Notes: generated by a model not told the origin, from the sequence alone. A DNA stretch of 17,912 bases from an uncultured Bacillaceae bacterium (GCA_937983065.1 CALKAL010000117.1:1-17912), one strand, 5' to 3'; positions 1 through 7,907 are shown, counted from the first letter of the stretch. Made by a program: numbers and translations.

Positions 1-6
1 CTCTTT

Positions 7-855
7 TTATTCAACATATATTTTAAAACTTCCATGATCAATTCGGCCGAATAATGAATGATCACCTTGGCCAATTGAGCCTCTTACTTTTCTTTTCGAT
101 TTTTCATCAAAATCTAATGGTAAATCAACTTTTAAAGAGCCGTTATTTATATTTAAATCAACATCTAAATTTGTTGGTTCTTCTTTTAATATAAATTCAA
201 ATCGACCAGCATCCGCAACAAATCGCATGTTTTGGCTAATTTCACTTAACTTGGCGACCATCTTTGCTGCATTTAATGTCAGATCAAAATTACCGACTAC
301 TTCATTCATATTAACTTTTCCAACGGTTACTTCCATATCAATACTATCTGCGGCAACATCATTTAAGTTAACGTAACCGACATTTGCTTCAATATCCAAT
401 TTAACTAATTGTACGTCGTTGATAGAAACCTTTCCCGCATTCGATTCAATCGATATATTTTCAAACTGTTTATTAGGAATTAAAACATTAACGTCGACAT
501 CGTTCAATATTGACGTCAAAGTCATAGCCTTATTTTGCTTTAATTCAATATGTAGCACATCTCCAATTTTGTCCATCGTCAAATCATAATCATTATTTGT
601 TAATTCAAAAATTTTTGCTTCATATTCAACTTTTATCTGTTCGCCTTCAGTCGGTTCAATATTTAATTGAGCACCACTCAATTCAATGTTTATAACATTA
701 ATATCCTTTGCATCTACTTGATCACTTATTTCAAATACTTCATATTCCCCGAAAATTTCATCTGTTATATCATTTCCGTAAACTGAATACGTATATACCA
801 TTCCTAAAAGACCAATTACAAGCCCAATTAGTGAAAGCTTTACGATTCTCCTCAT
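7..855 (-). CDS. DUF4097-family membrane-anchored beta-repeat protein
   Basis: A 282-aa protein with one N-terminal membrane segment (about residues 5-24). The rest is an extracytoplasmic repetitive beta-strand region with alternating hydrophobic residues (for example VSINDVQLVKLDIEANVGYV). This is typical of DUF4097, a right-handed beta-helix/adhesin-like fold of unknown biochemical function. The ATG overlaps the stop of the upstream DUF1700 gene by 4 bp (ATGA at 852-855), so the two are translationally coupled. In Bacillota, DUF1700 and DUF4097 proteins commonly occur together and are thought to act in envelope-stress signalling; that role is inference here. The stop lies at the very left edge and no terminator is visible, so the operon may continue outside the window. 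Confidence 0.8.
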   Translation of the reverse strand: MRRIVKLSLIGLVIGLLGMVYTYSVYGNDITDEIFGEYEVFEISDQVDAKDINVINIELSGAQLNIEPTEGEQIKVEYEAKIFELTNNDYDLTMDKIGDVLHIELKQNKAMTLTSILNDVDVNVLIPNKQFENISIESNAGKVSINDVQLVKLDIEANVGYVNLNDVAADSIDMEVTVGKVNMNEVVGNFDLTLNAAKMVAKLSEISQNMRFVADAGRFEFILKEEPTNLDVDLNINNGSLKVDLPLDFDEKSKRKVRGSIGQGDHSLFGRIDHGSFKIYVE

Positions 856-1406
856 ACGACGTTTTCCCCTTTAATGATCCGTTTATTAAACTGGATATAT
901 TTTATTAACAAACGCTTCAACCATGAGCCTAATTTAGCCGATCCAGTAAATATTAACGTCCCTAAGCTCGCTAGAAAAAGAGTGATGAAAAAAAGTACAA
1001 TCGGATTACTTGATGAGAAGAAAATCATACGAACAAATAAGACGATTGGCGCTGCGATTAAAGAAAATCCAATCGCATACAAAGCAATGAGAGTCGCAGC
1101 AATAGCTATCGACGGACCTAAGACGAACATCCCATTTAAAACGATGACTAAAATAATTTTAAAATTAAAGGTGAGTTTTTCATTGCTCATCGGTGTCTTA
1201 TTTATAGTAGTCTGGTCGCTCGTAATATATTTATCAACGAGCTCCTCTGATTTACCTAAATCATGAATAATGAAGCTTTCAGATTTTCCTTCCTTTGCTC
1301 CTTTTTCAAACCGTCGTAAAACGTCGTACATAATATCTTCTCGAGCTTTGCGAGGTAAATATTGTAACTGTTCATTTAGTTGTTCCAAATATTGTTGTTT
1401 GTTCAT
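852..1406 (-). CDS. DUF1700 / HAAS-domain membrane protein
   Basis: A 184-aa protein. Residues 1-60 form the conserved soluble helical HAAS/DUF1700 domain (N-terminal MNKQQYLEQLNEQLQYLP, then a DLGKSEELVDKYI-like end). Residues of about 75-165 contain two to three hydrophobic membrane helices. Family members usually follow a PadR-type repressor gene and precede a DUF4097 gene. Here the DUF4097 partner is present with a 4-bp overlap, but the preceding gene is a divergent spore coat gene and no PadR gene is visible. A GGGG-containing Shine-Dalgarno sits about 11 nt before the ATG. The function is probably accessory to membrane or envelope sensing; I see no catalytic motif. Confidence 0.8.
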   Translation of the reverse strand: MNKQQYLEQLNEQLQYLPRKAREDIMYDVLRRFEKGAKEGKSESFIIHDLGKSEELVDKYITSDQTTINKTPMSNEKLTFNFKIILVIVLNGMFVLGPSIAIAATLIALYAIGFSLIAAPIVLFVRMIFFSSSNPIVLFFITLFLASLGTLIFTGSAKLGSWLKRLLIKYIQFNKRIIKGENVV

Positions 1407-1432
1407 CGTCCGATTCCCCGTTCTTTTTTTCT

Positions 1433-1461
1433 ACTTTAAACTTTTATTGTGAATAATTCAA
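1433..1461 (-). promoter_or_regulatory. Candidate sigma-A promoter of the DUF1700-DUF4097 operon
   Basis: On the minus strand, TTGAAT (1456-1461) and TAAAGT (1433-1438) are separated by 17 bp, about 30 nt upstream of the ATG. The -10 matches only 4 of 6 consensus bases, so this is tentative. Confidence 0.3.
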
Positions 1462-1511
1462 ATCGAATTTAAGCAAGTTAATAAGTGACTGAATGAAAGG
1501 AGGAAAATATA

Positions 1512-2135
1512 ATGCAACAACAGCAAAATCCGAATCAATCATTTACTTCTTCAACGAGTATGCCTGCCGAGCAAAGTCATGCTGCCCATGAACTTTTTGA
1601 TGCTCATGAGACGCTTTCTGGTTTTATCGGGGCGATTGAGCATTACAAAATGTACGAATCGCAAATTCAATCGCAACAGCTCAAAAACATTTGGCAAAAT
1701 CAATTTAATTATTTATGCCAAACGTATAACACGATTGTCGATGCGTATCAAACAGGGAAGCGCCCAGCTCAACCGACAACGACTTATAATATGCAGTTGA
1801 GTAATAACGTCACTTACGGTGTATCTCAAGGGCAACCGAAGCAGCCTACGCTTAATCCACAACAATTAAGTGACCAACATTTCTCAAGCTACATGATGGG
1901 TCATTTAAAAGCTTGTGCCACATCTTGTACAACGGCCGCTTTAGAAGCGACTAACCCTGTTTTACGTCGGGTATTACAAGACAGTGTCCCTAACATTTGT
2001 GAAATGGCTTATGAAATCTTCTTGTATCAAAATGAAAATGGGTATTATCAAGTCCCACAATTTGATCAACAAACCCAACAATGGATTACAAATATGTATA
2101 CACAAATGAGCCCACCTTCACAGCAACAACATTAA
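1512..2135 (+). CDS. CotF-family spore coat protein
   Basis: A 207-aa Gln-rich protein with a strong RBS (AAAGGAGG, 8 nt before ATG). The N-terminus is low-complexity (Gln/Asn/Ser/Thr). Residues of about 22-75 form a helical segment (AHELFDAHETLSGFIGAIEH). Residues of about 125-190 match the Coat F domain layout: an FSSYMMGHLKACATSC helix, a VLRRVLQDSVPNICEMAYEI helix, then a QNENGYYQVPQF tail. The paired helices resemble a ferritin-like bundle. Coat F proteins such as B. subtilis CotF and YhcQ are deposited on the spore. The gene stands alone, divergent from the DUF1700 operon and convergent with the deacetylase gene. The sporulation role is inferred from the family; I could not identify a sigma-E/K promoter with confidence. 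Confidence 0.85.
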   Translation: MQQQQNPNQSFTSSTSMPAEQSHAAHELFDAHETLSGFIGAIEHYKMYESQIQSQQLKNIWQNQFNYLCQTYNTIVDAYQTGKRPAQPTTTYNMQLSNNVTYGVSQGQPKQPTLNPQQLSDQHFSSYMMGHLKACATSCTTAALEATNPVLRRVLQDSVPNICEMAYEIFLYQNENGYYQVPQFDQQTQQWITNMYTQMSPPSQQQH

Positions 2136-2140
2136 TGATG

Positions 2141-2172
2141 AAAAAAAGAGGACGCCTTTTAAGACGTCCTCT
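2141..2172 (-). terminator. Terminator of the deacetylase gene, partly shared with the coat gene
   Basis: An 8-bp perfect stem, AGAGGACG (2147-2154) with CGTCCTCT (2165-2172). On the minus strand a run of T follows it (2141-2147 on plus are all A), right after the deacetylase stop. It lies between convergent genes and could also help end the coat-gene transcript, but there is no T tract on that side. Confidence 0.8.
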
Positions 2173-2175
2173 CCA

Positions 2176-3777
2176 TCATTTAATACCAACTATGTCGAGT
2201 CCTAGCTCGTTTAAATAGGCGAGGATTTCTGGAAGTGCTTCAAGCGTATATTTATTTTCATGTAAAATATAAATACCACCAGATGGGTCGACATCAAAAA
2301 AATAATTTAGGATGTCATCTTTACTTCTTGCTTCCCAGTCACGGGGATCACGATTCCACATGACAGTTTTAATATTATTTTCACTTAATAAAAGCTTATT
2401 ATTGCTAGAAATCGCTCCATAAGGTGGACGGAATAAATTGATCGTCTCCCCCGTTAATTCCTCTAACTGTTGAATCGAATCAAATATTTCACGATCCAAC
2501 GCAGCACCACTTAATTTCGTAATATTTTTATGGCTATTCGTATGACTAGCTATTAGATGACCTTGTTCAGATGTATAAACCACTTCATCTGTATATTTAT
2601 TCACATGATCGCCTACAAAAAAGAATGTAGCAGGTGCGTCGTATTCGTTTAATAAATCAACAATTTGTTTCGTATAAACAGACGGACCATCATCAAACGT
2701 TAGTGCGACATAGCCTTCTGGTAAACTATAGGCCACATCATCGACTTCGTAAAACATCGCTTCACTTTCTACTGAGGAAGAGTCCGTTTCATCGTTTTCC
2801 GTTGTGTCATTCTCTTCATCTTCGCTATTTGACTCCGCTAAAGATTCCCCCGAGTTTTCCTGGGACAATTCTTCATCGGAAAGACCTGCTTCTTCATTAT
2901 TTTCAGATGGTCTTTCACCATCATTAGAATCTGTATCCTCATTATTCCCTGATGGCGCTAACAATTCAGTACCTTGTCCAATTTCAAGCTTCTCAGATTC
3001 ATTAGCGAAAAAATAATCTCCTGAAAAAATAACAATCGCAATAATGGCAACAGCAGCTATTAAACTATTTTTTAATCGGTTTAAATAAATCCTTCTCTTC
3101 TTATTACGCGTTATTACTTCTACATTTGACTGTTGAGAAGATGATTTGTCCTCTTCGATTAACAGAGATTGATCCTGCTTGTCCTTCGTTTTATGTATGT
3201 CATCATTTTCTTCTATTCTAAGTTCATTCGTATCCTCAAAATCTGAAGCAAATACTTCTGTTAACTCTTGTTTTGCTGCAATTTTAGATGGTGCTTCTAT
3301 TTCATTATTTAAATGCACTTGCTCATTTGCTTCTTCTATTTTATCTTCATGAGCTGGCTTTTCTTTTGTAACAGTTGTATTGTTTGCGCTGTCAGCTAAA
3401 GCTTGGTTTTCCAAATCACTTTTTAGCTGTATGCCAGCTATTTCATTTATCGCCTCAAAGGATGGGGCTTTTCGAATCGCTTCCAACAATTGAACGTACG
3501 ATTCATCACAATTAAAATTAATTTGATGCTTGTCCTTTTCATTGATTAAAGTCATTGAACTAACATAGGAATCGTTAAATGGATCACGTTTAGTTATGAA
3601 AGATAATCGGCATAAATAATCGATTTCTCCATTTAAAGATTGACGAATTGATTGATATGTCCAATCACTTATACTTATCGTGTAATCGTAAGACTCGGTC
3701 CCGATCGTTAAACGGACGGTTAATTGATTTTCAGCATAATCAACTAATTGTAATAGCTTCAAAGTATATTGGCTCAT
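2176..3777 (-). CDS. Membrane-anchored polysaccharide deacetylase (NodB/CE4) with large cytosolic N-terminal region
   Basis: A 533-aa protein from the chosen start. Residues 1-120 are a compact, apparently globular region, and 121-225 are hydrophilic and probably disordered. A basic stretch precedes a membrane helix at about 238-258, followed by a very acidic Ser/Glu/Asp/Asn linker (265-340). The NodB domain (about 355-533) has all the expected motifs: TFDDGP (360-365, metal-binding Asp), HTNSH (412-416, zinc His pair), RPPYG (450-454), DPRDW (477-481) and ILH (His506). It should remove acetyl groups from an envelope polysaccharide, likely peptidoglycan or teichoic-type glycan, outside the cell. 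An ATG at 3789 is in frame, but GAGGA is spaced correctly only for the ATG at 3777. The upstream coiled-coil gene ends in a terminator, so this gene may have its own promoter or rely on read-through. Confidence 0.85.
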   Translation of the reverse strand: MSQYTLKLLQLVDYAENQLTVRLTIGTESYDYTISISDWTYQSIRQSLNGEIDYLCRLSFITKRDPFNDSYVSSMTLINEKDKHQINFNCDESYVQLLEAIRKAPSFEAINEIAGIQLKSDLENQALADSANNTTVTKEKPAHEDKIEEANEQVHLNNEIEAPSKIAAKQELTEVFASDFEDTNELRIEENDDIHKTKDKQDQSLLIEEDKSSSQQSNVEVITRNKKRRIYLNRLKNSLIAAVAIIAIVIFSGDYFFANESEKLEIGQGTELLAPSGNNEDTDSNDGERPSENNEEAGLSDEELSQENSGESLAESNSEDEENDTTENDETDSSSVESEAMFYEVDDVAYSLPEGYVALTFDDGPSVYTKQIVDLLNEYDAPATFFFVGDHVNKYTDEVVYTSEQGHLIASHTNSHKNITKLSGAALDREIFDSIQQLEELTGETINLFRPPYGAISSNNKLLLSENNIKTVMWNRDPRDWEARSKDDILNYFFDVDPSGGIYILHENKYTLEALPEILAYLNELGLDIVGIK

Positions 3778-3805
3778 ATCAATCCTCATTTCTACAAATA
3801 GTTCC

Positions 3806-3842
3806 TTATAAAAATAATGAAGCCGACCAAGCCGACTTCATT
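3806..3842 (-). terminator. Terminator of the coiled-coil gene
   Basis: AATGAAG (3816-3822) pairs with CTTCATT (3836-3842). The inner bases extend the stem to about 12 bp on the minus-strand RNA using G-U pairs, with a TTG loop and an ATTTTTAT tail. It ends only 29 nt upstream of the deacetylase start, so read-through here would control deacetylase expression. Confidence 0.75.
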
Positions 3843-3849
3843 GATAGAC

Positions 3850-4770
3850 TTATTCTTTTGCTGACTCTCCACTGTCGTTTTGCTTAGCATCCTCTAACCG
3901 AGCTTCTTCGGTTGCTTTCGGTTGTTGCTCCTGCATTTTGTTTAACATTTCTTTTTCTAGTTGTGCATCATTTGGCGCCGTTTTCTCTTGTTGACTATCA
4001 TTCGCTTTAGCTTGTACATCTTCTTCTAAATCATATGCTTTGAAAGAGGAATTCATGCGGTTATTAAAGTCTTTAAACATACCGAGTAAATAAGAGTTTT
4101 CTTCCCGCATTTTATAATAGTTTTTCTGTAAGTTATCATTTTTAATTTCAAGCTCGCGAATTTTGTCCTCAAGCTTCTGCACTTTACCTACATTTTCAAT
4201 TTGTAAAAATTCATAGGATTCATTAAGCTTGTTGTAGCGCTCTTGTTCAATATCAACTTGGTTTTTTAACTCATCTATTTCATAATTAAGACGCGTTTGC
4301 ATATCTTGATAGTCTTCCATGAGCTGATCGTAATTCATATTACGACTCGCGATTTGTTCTTCAAGTCTAGCAATTTCTGTATCCTTTAAAGCAATTGCCT
4401 GCTCAAGCTGATTTTTCTCCTGAACTAAGCCAGTAATATGGTCATCACTATGCTTCATTCGCTCTTTTAAATCTTCTAAAGACTGTGTTAAAAGATCGCG
4501 ATCATTTAACATTTGATCGACAGCTACTAATAAATCAAGCGCAATCTTATCTTTTTTTCGGTTATCTTTCGGAGTTGTTACAGGCATTTGTTCCTGGGAA
4601 TCAGATCTCATAGACGAACTTTTTTCCCGTTCAAAAATTTTCGCAGGTTGAAACTTACTGAATTGCTGTTCCTCTTTTTCAACCGTGCCATCCGAAGTCG
4701 CAAATGCTGGCTCATTACGCTTTACCGAAATGTTATCTGTTAAATTTTTAAAAAATTGACGTAAATCCAT
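3850..4770 (-). CDS. Coiled-coil protein of unknown function
   Basis: A 306-aa hydrophilic protein with no signal peptide and no membrane segment, so likely cytosolic. Residues 1-70 are polar and variable. Residues of about 75-245 show near-continuous heptad spacing of Leu/Ile/Met with many Glu/Lys/Gln (for example LEEQIASRNMNYDQLMEDYQ), a long parallel-type coiled coil. The last 50 residues are Gln/Glu/Ala/Asp-rich and probably disordered. GGAGTGAG precedes the ATG by 6 nt. I do not recognise a family; the layout is that of a scaffold or cell-division/polarity-type protein, but nothing in the sequence proves it. Being upstream of a transmembrane deacetylase with a large cytosolic domain makes a physical link possible, though only by context. 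Confidence 0.7.
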   Translation of the reverse strand: MDLRQFFKNLTDNISVKRNEPAFATSDGTVEKEEQQFSKFQPAKIFEREKSSSMRSDSQEQMPVTTPKDNRKKDKIALDLLVAVDQMLNDRDLLTQSLEDLKERMKHSDDHITGLVQEKNQLEQAIALKDTEIARLEEQIASRNMNYDQLMEDYQDMQTRLNYEIDELKNQVDIEQERYNKLNESYEFLQIENVGKVQKLEDKIRELEIKNDNLQKNYYKMREENSYLLGMFKDFNNRMNSSFKAYDLEEDVQAKANDSQQEKTAPNDAQLEKEMLNKMQEQQPKATEEARLEDAKQNDSGESAKE

Positions 4771-5236
4771 TCTTATCTCACTCCAGTGAAAAGTACCGAA
4801 CTAAGTAATTATATATTACTACTATAAAACTACCATTAATTCGACATTTTCGCAATCTATTTCGCTATTTTTGTCTATTAATATACATCATTTTTAACAT
4901 GTATTTTGACCTTTCACAAAATTTCTACATTTTTTGCTCATTTTAAGATGATGAAATAGTAGTTTAAGACCTGATAAGAATGTGGTGTAATGTACTGGAC
5001 ACGATTAATTATCGCGTGTATTTTTGATATGGTTAACCTTTTATCGTTAGCACCGTTAAGTGAAAAACTAGCATTTTATTGTTTTTTTCTACTATACTTA
5101 GATTTTGACCTTTGCCATTTGATTGGGGGGCTGTTCGGTTCTTAAAATGTTAATCATTTCTATAATCATTACTTATATAAATGGGTTAAAATTAATGAGG
5201 GGAAAATATATTTTCACAACAAAAGGGGATTCATAA
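4771..5236. other. 466-bp AT-rich intergenic region between divergent genes
   Basis: It separates the coiled-coil gene (minus) from the MFS gene (plus), so it should hold both promoters. On the plus strand a perfect TATAAT (5161-5166) lies 70 bp before the MFS ATG, but the -35 is poor. On the minus strand a TATAAT (4808-4813) lies about 40 bp before the coiled-coil ATG, also without a good -35. A weak 5-bp hairpin (4999-5019) followed by TATTTTT is present. I see no convincing small ORF, RNA gene or riboswitch; the length is more than two promoters need. Confidence 0.4.
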
Positions 5237-6439
5237 ATGCCAAGAAATATTTGGTTATTAGTTATCGCAATGGCTATTAGTACGACTGCCGCTTCGTTTA
5301 TATGGCCATTAAATACAATTTACATGCATCAAGAGTTAGGAAAATCATTAACTTTCGCTGGAATGATTTTGCTACTAAATCAAGGGGCCGCCATTGTCGG
5401 TAATTTAATCGGGGGAAATTTATTTGATAGAATTGGTGGTTATAAAACGATCATAACTGGTGGGGCGTTTACTCTCGTTTCAGCTCTTACATTAACGCAA
5501 TTCCATTCACTCGTCCCTTATTCGATTATGCTTGTGACGATGGGATTTGGCTCTGGTGTTTTAGTTCCTGCCGTTTTTGCAATGGCCGCTTCTGTCTGGC
5601 CAGAAGGTGGAAGAAGGACGTTCAATTCCATTTACGTTGCTCAAAATTTCGGGGTTGCCTTAGGAGCTGCATTAGCTGGGTTTATTGCTGATTTTTCTTT
5701 TTCATACATTTTTATTGCCAATGCGAGCTTGTTTGCGATCTTTTACTTAATCGTTATATTTAATTTTAAGAAAATGGAGGCTGACCGCGATCCTCAATCT
5801 TATACAACGGTATTAAGTCAAGGCTTACAAATTAAAAACAAATCATCCTTCATTGCATTGATGATTTTAAGTAGTGGTTTTTTAGTCGCCTGGGTTGCTT
5901 ATTCCCAATGGCAAACGACAATCGCTTCTCACACACAGGATATCGGCATTTCTTTAAATCAATATAGTTTGATTTGGACGGTCAACGGACTATTAATTAT
6001 TCTCGGTCAACCGTTAATTAAACTTGTTACAAAACTCATTACGAGTACGAAAACCCAAATTGTCGTCGGAAATACGATTTTTATTTTTTCATTTGCTTAT
6101 CTATTAATTGCCGAAAGCTTTGCCCATTTCGTAACAGGTATGATTATACTAACAATCGGTGAAATGCTCGTTTGGCCAGCTGTTCCGACGATTGCTTCTG
6201 AACTCGCGCCTAAAGGAAGACAAGGGTTTTATCAAGGGTTTATCAATAGTACAGGAACCGCGGGAAGGATGCTCGGTCCAGTATACGGTGGACTTATCGC
6301 CGACCATTTCGAAATTCAAATATTATTTTTCTCACTTATTTTCTTACTCCTTATCCCGTATATATCAATATGGATTTTAAAAAGATTTGAGAAAAAAGTT
6401 GCTCAATCTAATGAAGAAGTAAATGAAGCAACTCAATAG
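5237..6439 (+). CDS. MFS transporter (DHA1-like efflux permease)
   Basis: A 400-aa, highly hydrophobic protein with about 12 predicted membrane helices and short loops, the usual size of a 12-TM major facilitator. The signature loop between helices 2 and 3 (motif A) is clear at about 59-70: GGNLFDRIGGYK. A second related loop follows helix 8, and PVYGGLIAD lies near helix 11. An AAAGGGG Shine-Dalgarno precedes the ATG. Proton-driven export of a small molecule or drug is the likely role, but the substrate cannot be read from sequence. The gene is monocistronic: a long intergenic region lies before it and a strong terminator after it. It is not part of the downstream phosphate operon. Confidence 0.85.
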   Translation: MPRNIWLLVIAMAISTTAASFIWPLNTIYMHQELGKSLTFAGMILLLNQGAAIVGNLIGGNLFDRIGGYKTIITGGAFTLVSALTLTQFHSLVPYSIMLVTMGFGSGVLVPAVFAMAASVWPEGGRRTFNSIYVAQNFGVALGAALAGFIADFSFSYIFIANASLFAIFYLIVIFNFKKMEADRDPQSYTTVLSQGLQIKNKSSFIALMILSSGFLVAWVAYSQWQTTIASHTQDIGISLNQYSLIWTVNGLLIILGQPLIKLVTKLITSTKTQIVVGNTIFIFSFAYLLIAESFAHFVTGMIILTIGEMLVWPAVPTIASELAPKGRQGFYQGFINSTGTAGRMLGPVYGGLIADHFEIQILFFSLIFLLLIPYISIWILKRFEKKVAQSNEEVNEATQ

Positions 6440-6458
6440 AAGTATTTTTTAAAAATAG

Positions 6459-6497
6459 ACCTGCATTTATCGTCTAACGATAGGTGCAGGTTTTTTT
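6459..6497 (+). terminator. Terminator of the MFS gene
   Basis: ACCTGCA (6459-6465) pairs with TGCAGGT (6485-6491), with an inner TATCG/CGATA stem, followed by a run of seven T. It is a strong rho-independent terminator that separates this gene from the pst operon. Confidence 0.9.
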
Positions 6498-6570
6498 ATG
6501 TCTTATATATGGTGAGCTTTAATTCGCTAAATGTACGTTAGCCATGTTTAAGTTTCTATAATGGAGAAAT

Positions 6571-6662
6571 GCGCGTGAAAATTTCAATTTGCGAGAAACT
6601 TTTCGGATTTGCGCGGAACTTTTTCAATTTACGTGGAACTTTCCAATTTTGTCGCGGAATTC
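6571..6662. repeat. Degenerate 20-bp tandem repeat, about 4.5 copies
   Basis: Units begin at 6571, 6591, 6611 and 6631 with an exact 20-bp period; a partial unit begins at 6651-6652. The best copy is GCGCGGAACTTTTTCAATTT (6611-6630). Others vary: GCGAGAAACT..., ACGTGGAACT..., TCGCGGAATTC. It lies between the MFS terminator and the PHO box of pstS. It has no spacers, so it is not CRISPR, and it does not match the TTTACA PHO repeat. Function is unknown. Confidence 0.75.
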
Positions 6663-6744
6663 GATATTGCAATTGTAAATTCAGCTTTAAAAATCATCCT
6701 TCCAACCTCTTATTATCGACCTTAAACCGTTGATATATAAGGGA

Positions 6745-6783
6745 TTTACAATTTCTTTACTTTATCTTTACACGGGCTTTACA
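6745..6783 (+). promoter_or_regulatory. PHO box (PhoP-binding direct repeats) of the pst operon
   Basis: Four direct repeats lie at an exact 11-bp pitch: TTTACA (6745), TTTACT (6756), TTTACA (6767) and TTTACA (6778), each separated by 5 bp. This matches the Bacillus PhoP consensus TT(A/C/T)ACA with 5-bp spacers. Phosphorylated PhoP would bind here under phosphate starvation and activate pstS transcription. Confidence 0.92.
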
Positions 6784-6804
6784 GACATTTTGAACGAGTC
6801 GTTT

Positions 6805-6810
6805 TATGAT
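6805..6810 (+). promoter_or_regulatory. Probable -10 element of the PhoP-activated pstS promoter
   Basis: TATGAT lies 21 nt downstream of the last PHO repeat. There is no separate consensus -35; the PHO repeats occupy that region, as expected for a PhoP-dependent promoter. Confidence 0.65.
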
Positions 6811-6853
6811 GAAACTGTAATACAAAACTGAATTCCTTAAGGGGGACTTTTTC

Positions 6854-7888
6854 ATGGAGAAAAAAATCTCAAGAATTTTCATCGCGGCGCTAGCTACTTT
6901 TTTATTAGTATTTTTAGCAGCTTGCGGGTCAGACGACAACGAAGAAGAAAGCACTGGATCAGACTCAAATAATGATAACGGTGCAGAGCAAGAAACAGAT
7001 GACAGCGGCTCAGAGGAAGAAGAAAGTAACGAACCAGAAGAACTTTCAGGTAGTGTTGAAATTGACGGTTCTGGAACGGTCTTTCCACTTATGTCACGTC
7101 TTGCAGAAGAATATATGTTAAACGAACAACAACAAGTTTCAGTTGAAGTTGCTCGTGCAGGTACAAGTGCTGGCTTCCAAAAGTTTTTAGTTGAATCAGG
7201 TGGAACAGATTTCAACGACGCATCTCGTCACATTAAAGATGAAGAACAAGAACTAGCAGATGAATTAGGAATTGAAGTTAAAGAATTAAAGGTTGCACTA
7301 GACGGATTAACATTTGTTATCCACCCAGAAAATGATTGGGCAACTGAGCTTACACCAGAACAACTCGTTGATATTTTCTTAGGTGAATATAACAACTGGT
7401 CTGACATTAACTCAGATTGGCCAAGCGAAACAATTAACACTTATGGTCCAAACGAAAACCACGGAACGTACGAGTTTTTCTATGAAAACATTTTAGATAA
7501 ACAAGATTTAAGAGATGATGTTAATTTACAACAAGAATACTCAACATTAGTTACACTTATTTCTGAAGATGAAAACTCAATTGGTTTCTTCGGATTTGGT
7601 TACTACGTGAACAACCAAGACAAATTAACTGCTGTCAATGTTGACTTCGGTGAAGGACCTGTTGAACCTTCTCTAGATACGATTGCTGAAGATGGTCCAT
7701 ATGCTGACTTTACTCGCCCGGTATTCACTTACTTAAACGTCAACAATGCTAAAGAAAAACCACAAGTATTAGACTATGCGATTTACGTCATGGAAACAGC
7801 TAATGACTTTGTTGCTGAAACTGGATTTGCACCAATTCCTGAAGAAGAAGCACAAGCATTAATTGATGAACTTGAAGCATTAAGATAA
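6854..7888 (+). CDS. pstS: Phosphate ABC transporter substrate-binding lipoprotein PstS
   Basis: A 344-aa lipoprotein. The signal peptide is residues 1-23 with lipobox LAAC (Cys24 lipidated). A strongly acidic Ser/Asp/Glu linker (about 26-64) tethers the binding domain. PstS phosphate-contact motifs are present: DGSGTVFP (71-78), AGTSAGFQKF (102-111) and NDASR (121-125). It captures inorganic phosphate outside the membrane and hands it to PstC/PstA. An AAGGGGG Shine-Dalgarno precedes the ATG. It is the first gene of pstSCAB-phoU, directly under the PHO box. The length is slightly above the usual 300 aa because of the long acidic tether, which suggests adaptation to high salt or alkali (inference). 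Confidence 0.96.
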   Translation: MEKKISRIFIAALATFLLVFLAACGSDDNEEESTGSDSNNDNGAEQETDDSGSEEEESNEPEELSGSVEIDGSGTVFPLMSRLAEEYMLNEQQQVSVEVARAGTSAGFQKFLVESGGTDFNDASRHIKDEEQELADELGIEVKELKVALDGLTFVIHPENDWATELTPEQLVDIFLGEYNNWSDINSDWPSETINTYGPNENHGTYEFFYENILDKQDLRDDVNLQQEYSTLVTLISEDENSIGFFGFGYYVNNQDKLTAVNVDFGEGPVEPSLDTIAEDGPYADFTRPVFTYLNVNNAKEKPQVLDYAIYVMETANDFVAETGFAPIPEEEAQALIDELEALR

Positions 7889-7907
7889 AAATATCTTTCT
7901 TATTTCT

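Noticed and set aside
874..1266. 130-aa open frame opposite the DUF1700 gene
   Set aside because: It is a mirror frame of a well-supported gene, with no RBS and no recognisable family.
4999..5024. Terminator or regulatory hairpin in the intergenic region
   Set aside because: Only a 5-bp stem with an 11-nt loop; within chance for AT-rich DNA.
5237..6439. MFS transporter as part of the phosphate operon
   Set aside because: A strong terminator and a separate PHO-box promoter lie between it and pstS.
6571..6662. CRISPR array
   Set aside because: Units are directly contiguous with a 20-bp period and no unique spacers, and no cas genes are present.
6757..7215. 152-aa open frame antisense to pstS and its promoter
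   Set aside because: It overlaps clear pstS coding sequence and the PHO box; its Ser/Leu-rich composition is what the reverse of an acidic coding region gives.
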